Below are positions 6,050 to 8,016 of a stretch of 8,016 bases of DNA, piece by piece. Every line of letters starts with the position of its first letter. The stretch's first letter is position 1. The position numbers and the translations under genes were made by a program. Source of the DNA: Minisyncoccota bacterium (GTDB lineage: Bacteria > Patescibacteriota > Minisyncoccia > Minisyncoccales > UBA5738); assembly GCA_025453415.1 (NCBI GenBank), contig JALOQL010000047.1:1-8016 (forward strand). The letters run 5' to 3'. The notes below the pieces were generated by a model. It ran no database searches, was not told where the DNA came from, and saw only the letters and a program-made list of their open reading frames with translations.

Positions 6050-6832
6050 ATGAACGAAAGCAAACTTTTTTTCAACAATCGCGATAACATCCGTCTGTGC
6101 GGGGTTTTGGCAAAACCCGAGGCGGTTTCGGACAAATGCGTTATTCTGCTGCACGGGCTTACGGGAACCGGCAAGAACGGCGAGATCTACGATGACCTGG
6201 CGCATCGTTTATCGATTGCCGGCCTGGCGTCTTTCCGCTTCGACTTCCGGGGGCATGGCGAAAGCGGCGGTGGATATAACGATATTACTTTGAGCGGAGA
6301 GAAGCGCGACTTGGAAGCCGCGGTGGAATTTTTGAAGACAATGGGGTACGCGACTTTCGGCATAAACTCGGCCAGCTTTGCCGCGGGTCCGACCAGTCTT
6401 TTTTTGCGGGAAAATCCGGGCCGGATCAAAGTTTTGGTTTTTTGGAACCCGGTGTTGGAATACAAATGGCTTTTTGACGCGACCACGCCGTGGTCAAAGG
6501 CCAATTTCGGTTCCGAGGCTTTGGCGAAACTGGGAAGGAGCGGTTTTGCCGAGATCGGCAAATTCCGTCTGAAGATCGGCCAGGGGTTCATCAATGAAAT
6601 GAAATGGCTGAAACCCCTGGAATTCATGGGCAATATGGCCGCGCCCGTGCTTTTCGTCCACGGCGACAGCGATGCGATCGTGCCGGTGCAGCAGTCGCAG
6701 GACCGCTTGAAATCGTTCAAAAATGCCCGCCTCGAGGTCGTACCGGGAGGGGACCACGGTTTCCATGAAAACCGGACCGCGGCGGACCGGGCCATCGACT
6801 TGACGCAGCAATTCTTCTCGGCCAACTTGTAA
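6050..6832 (+). CDS. Alpha/beta hydrolase (serine aminopeptidase S33/esterase-like)
   Basis: This 260-residue cytoplasmic enzyme has the alpha/beta hydrolase landmarks: the oxyanion-side motif LLHGLTGTGKN (33-43), FRFDFRGHGESGG (62-74), the acid region HGDSDAIVP (204-212, Asp208 as the likely triad acid) and the catalytic histidine in GGDHGFH (233-239, His236). The nucleophile elbow, normally G-x-S-x-G, reads S107-A-S109-F-A111: Ser109 stands in the right place, but both glycines are replaced by small residues. The length fits esterases and acylglycerol-lipase-like hydrolases of the Hydrolase_4 type. The substrate cannot be told. It is the last gene of the REC/membrane protein/hydrolase operon. 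No clear terminator follows. Confidence 0.9.
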   Translation: MNESKLFFNNRDNIRLCGVLAKPEAVSDKCVILLHGLTGTGKNGEIYDDLAHRLSIAGLASFRFDFRGHGESGGGYNDITLSGEKRDLEAAVEFLKTMGYATFGINSASFAAGPTSLFLRENPGRIKVLVFWNPVLEYKWLFDATTPWSKANFGSEALAKLGRSGFAEIGKFRLKIGQGFINEMKWLKPLEFMGNMAAPVLFVHGDSDAIVPVQQSQDRLKSFKNARLEVVPGGDHGFHENRTAADRAIDLTQQFFSANL

Positions 6833-6865
6833 AATACCGGCTTGTTTTTGGCCATTCCTCCGAGG

Positions 6866-6894
6866 TTGACTTTTGTTGCGCTTTGAGGTTAAAT
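6866..6894 (+). promoter_or_regulatory. Candidate promoter of tRNA-Gly
   Basis: TTGACT (6866-6871) and TTAAAT (6889-6894) are separated by exactly 17 bp. Five of six bases match in the -35 and four of six in the -10. Transcription would begin near 6901, about 34 nt before the tRNA. Confidence 0.55.
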
Positions 6895-6934
6895 GGTGAT
6901 GTGTTTGATTTGAATGTTTTAAAACAGTTTTTTC

Positions 6935-7006
6935 GCGGGCGTCGTATAATGGCTATTATGTAACCTTGCCAAGGTTAAGACGAGGGTCCGATTCCCTTCG
7001 CCCGCT
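6935..7006 (+). tRNA. tRNA-Gly, anticodon GCC
   Basis: The acceptor strands GCGGGCG (6935-6941) and CGCCCGC (6999-7005) pair fully, with discriminator T7006. The D-arm resembles the Escherichia coli glyT type (GTATAATGGCTATTA). The anticodon stem TAACC/GGTTA encloses TTGCCAA, with anticodon GCC at 6968-6970, reading GGC and GGU. The T-stem GAGGG/CCCTT (one G-U) encloses the loop TCCGATT (6987-6993). The position normally U55 (pseudouridine) is C here. CCA is not encoded: the bases after T7006 are CAA. A strong terminator follows directly. Confidence 0.95.
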
Positions 7007-7007
7007 C

Positions 7008-7041
7008 AAATTTAAAAACCCCTTTAGGGGTTTTTAAATTT
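7008..7041. terminator. Perfect 15-bp bidirectional terminator after tRNA-Gly
   Basis: AAATTTAAAAACCCC (7008-7022) and GGGGTTTTTAAATTT (7027-7041) form a perfect stem with loop TTTA. The A5-C4 / G4-T5 core gives a T-run on both strands, so it works in either direction. It begins 2 nt after the tRNA and marks the edge of the AT-rich block. Confidence 0.9.
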
Positions 7042-7053
7042 ATCTATTGGTAA

Positions 7054-7080
7054 TTGTCAGGAAAATTAAAAGAATATAAA
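7054..7080 (+). promoter_or_regulatory. Weak candidate promoter for the cysteine-rich small protein
   Basis: TTGTCA (7054-7059) and TATAAA (7075-7080) each match consensus at five of six positions, but the spacer is only 15 bp. The rest of 7042-7153 is AT-rich with no other clear signal. Confidence 0.3.
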
Positions 7081-7153
7081 CTATTAATAAGTATTCGGTA
7101 AAACTTCACAAATCAAAATTAATATTTATTTTGACATATTAACTAAAAAAATA

Positions 7154-7393
7154 ATGAAAATAGATAAAAAAAGAATTTTTCTTTATTCACTGTTAATCGT
7201 TGTTGTGGGTGGTATTCTGACTTGGATAGTGGCACCGTCGGGAATCTGTTCTTTGTCGTATGATAAACCTTCGATTGTTGATTTTATGGCATGTATTAAA
7301 TCCGGGGGAATAATGCAACAAAACATTCCTTCGTGCATTGATACAAGCGGCGAAATGTGCGGTACCATATCTTATCTTTGCGAATGTAGATAA
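7154..7393 (+). CDS. Small exported or membrane-anchored cysteine-rich protein
   Basis: This is a 79-residue protein: a basic start (MKIDKKR), one hydrophobic segment (about 8-28, IFLYSLLIVVVGGILTWIVAP) and a roughly 50-residue outer part with six cysteines (Cys32, 47, 61, 69, 76, 78). The segment DFMACIKSGGIMQQNIPSCIDTSG has the C-x4-GG...P-x-C-x3-G layout that I recall from small Patescibacteria exported proteins (F-E-E-C...P-x-x-C). This is a resemblance from memory only. Even cysteine number and export suggest disulfides or metal binding. There is no Shine-Dalgarno. Both arginines use AGA, unlike most genes to the left. It sits between tRNA-Gly and a radical SAM gene. The function is unknown; the small size leaves some doubt that it is a real gene. 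Confidence 0.6.
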   Translation: MKIDKKRIFLYSLLIVVVGGILTWIVAPSGICSLSYDKPSIVDFMACIKSGGIMQQNIPSCIDTSGEMCGTISYLCECR

Positions 7394-7422
7394 TTAGAAA
7401 GTGCCAAAAAATGTTACCAGGC

Positions 7423-7527
7423 TGATACAATTTCGCATAAAGAGGGGTTGGGACATTCTTCGAAAGAGGTTCTAACGCGGGACATTATCCTGCTCCAAAA
7501 CTAAAACCACTCTGAACGAGTGGTTTT
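7423..7527 (+). ncRNA. Possible small structured RNA (extended -10 to terminator)
   Basis: TGATACAAT (7423-7431) is a good extended -10, predicting transcription from about 7438. The transcript would hold a small hairpin TCTT/AAGA (7457-7467), a second hairpin GCGGGA/TCCTGC (7477-7482 with 7488-7493, one G-U, loop CATTA) and the terminator hairpin at 7502-7528, about 90 nt in all. The 8-mer GGGACATT occurs at 7450-7457 and 7479-7486. No reading frame of note covers it, and its base composition is richer in G+C than its surroundings. It could equally be the 3' untranslated region of the cysteine-rich gene. Confidence 0.3.
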
Positions 7528-7528
7528 A
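7502..7528. terminator. Rho-independent terminator, 11-bp stem
   Basis: TAAAACCACTC (7502-7512) pairs with GAGTGGTTTTA (7518-7528) around TGAAC. A's before and T's after make it usable on both strands. It isolates the radical SAM gene from the small cysteine-rich gene. Confidence 0.85.
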
Positions 7529-7579
7529 AAGTTTGAAAACAGAAGTCGGCACTATTTTTGAGGTAATTTTTTTATTCTG

Positions 7580-7608
7580 TTGAAATATAAATGATGTTCC
7601 AATATAAT
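7580..7608 (+). promoter_or_regulatory. Near-consensus sigma70-type promoter of the radical SAM gene
   Basis: TTGAAA (7580-7585) and a perfect TATAAT (7603-7608) are spaced by exactly 17 bp. Transcription should begin near 7615, giving a leader of about 37 nt to the ATG at 7652. It is the best promoter match in the window. Confidence 0.82.
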
Positions 7609-7624
7609 CAAACAAACAATATAT

Positions 7625-7642
7625 TTGTATTTTAAAATACAA
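7625..7642. promoter_or_regulatory. Perfect 18-bp palindrome, candidate operator
   Basis: TTGTATTTTAAAATACAA reads the same on both strands with no central gap. It lies about 10-27 bp downstream of the predicted start of transcription and ends 9 bp before the ATG. With no loop it would make a poor RNA hairpin, so a site for a dimeric repressor is the simpler reading. The AT-rich context makes some palindromes expected by chance, but not usually one this long. Confidence 0.5.
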
Positions 7643-7651
7643 TTTTCATAT

Positions 7652-8016
7652 ATGAATTTTGAAAAAATAATTCCGCATTATAGCGAAAATAGAGCTGAGG
7701 TTGGGGAAAATAATACCCAAATTATTCAGGAAAAGGAAGGGAAACTTCAATTTACTTCGGTCTGGGTTAATCTAAATGGAGGGTGCAATTTAAGATGCGA
7801 GGGCTGTTTTACGCATATGGATGAACAGCAGAGCGAAGAGAGGCTTACTTTAGAGCAGATAAAAGACGTTATCGATTTTGTGAAATCAAGAAACGGTGAA
7901 TCTATAGCTTTTGCGGGGCAAGGAGAGCCGCTGATGGATAAGGATTTCGGGCAAGTCCTTGATTATATAAGAGAACATGGCAAGAATAAAGAAACACTAA
8001 ACATTGTTTATGTTGT
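7652..8016 (+). CDS. Radical SAM protein, N-terminal part (3' partial)
   Basis: The frame is open from ATG 7652 to the window edge (121 full codons). Residues 36-53 (SVWVNLNGGCNLRCEGCF) contain the radical SAM motif C-x3-C-x2-C (Cys45, Cys49, Cys52), which binds the 4Fe-4S cluster, followed by an aromatic residue as usual. GQGEPL at 89-94 matches the GGEP motif that contacts S-adenosylmethionine. Such enzymes generate a 5'-deoxyadenosyl radical for peptide, cofactor or RNA modification. The subfamily cannot be told because any C-terminal SPASM or auxiliary-cluster domain lies outside the window. The first 35 residues are a charged lead. All five Arg codons are AGA or AGG. There is no Shine-Dalgarno; a strong promoter and an 18-bp palindrome stand upstream. 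Confidence 0.9.
   Translation, partial: MNFEKIIPHYSENRAEVGENNTQIIQEKEGKLQFTSVWVNLNGGCNLRCEGCFTHMDEQQSEERLTLEQIKDVIDFVKSRNGESIAFAGQGEPLMDKDFGQVLDYIREHGKNKETLNIVYV

Noticed and set aside
6833..6865. Terminator after the hydrolase
   Set aside because: A T-run follows ACCGGCTTG (6844-6848), but no convincing stem could be drawn.
7131..7136. Perfect TTGACA as a -35 for the cysteine-rich gene
   Set aside because: A -10 at 16-18 bp would fall on the start codon and the sequence there is not TATAAT-like; AATAAT just before the ATG is only about 12 bp away.
7414..7485. 23-codon minus-strand frame containing TSFEEC
   Set aside because: Too short and without a ribosome site; its FEEC string resembles exported-protein motifs but is probably chance.
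7042..8016. A second copy of the tRNA-Gly 3' end (att site) in the AT-rich block
   Set aside because: No copy of the CCCTTCGCCCGCT segment was seen up to the window edge; if one exists it lies further right.
1..8016. CRISPR arrays, insertion sequences, rRNA genes
   Set aside because: No spaced identical repeats of 24-37 bp, no transposase motifs and no rRNA-like conserved segments were seen.

Overview
This window looks like bacterial DNA from the Candidate Phyla Radiation (Patescibacteria). The signs are the style of the two-component proteins (a HisKA kinase with a KMKDTFISMASHELRSPL-type H-box and no HAMP domain, and a REC-only regulator with VKID in place of the usual KPF), small membrane and secreted proteins of types I associate with that group, and the scarcity of Shine-Dalgarno sequences. 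TGA acts as a stop codon (for example at 4277-4279 and 5828-5830), which argues against the lineages that read TGA as glycine. The phylum is an inference from recall, not from a search.

Layout, left block (1 to about 7006, roughly balanced to GC-rich, all genes on +). A surface protein, cut at its 5' end by the window edge, carries cysteine/tryptophan repeats like thrombospondin type 1, an Asp-rich calcium-type repeat, an Ig-like domain and a C-terminal membrane anchor. It is followed after 2 nt by a transmembrane sensor histidine kinase, then a terminator. Next are a Gre-family transcription factor with a changed coiled-coil tip, an OmpR/PhoB-type response regulator with its own terminator, a secreted DUF5666-like protein ending in a very strong hairpin, and a three-gene operon: a REC-only response regulator that may be leaderless, a small membrane protein overlapping it, and an alpha/beta hydrolase with an unusual nucleophile elbow. 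The block ends with tRNA-Gly(GCC), which carries C at the normally invariant position 55, and a perfect 15-bp bidirectional terminator.

Right block (7042 to 8016) is clearly AT-richer and uses AGA/AGG for every arginine seen, so it may be foreign DNA that begins at the tRNA 3' end. It holds a small secreted or membrane-anchored cysteine-rich protein, a possible roughly 90-nt structured RNA with an extended -10 and a terminator, and the 5' part of a radical SAM enzyme. The radical SAM gene has a near-consensus promoter (TTGAAA-N17-TATAAT) followed by a perfect 18-bp palindrome that looks like a repressor operator.

How the genes may work together: the kinase and the OmpR-type regulator are the natural two-component pair of the neighbourhood, and the surface protein is translationally linked to the kinase, so it may be part of what the kinase senses or organises. 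Genes at the head of transcripts mostly lack a Shine-Dalgarno, while genes inside operons have one. The least explained and most interesting part is the right block: a regulated radical SAM gene, a cysteine-rich exported peptide and a possible small RNA next to a tRNA gene.
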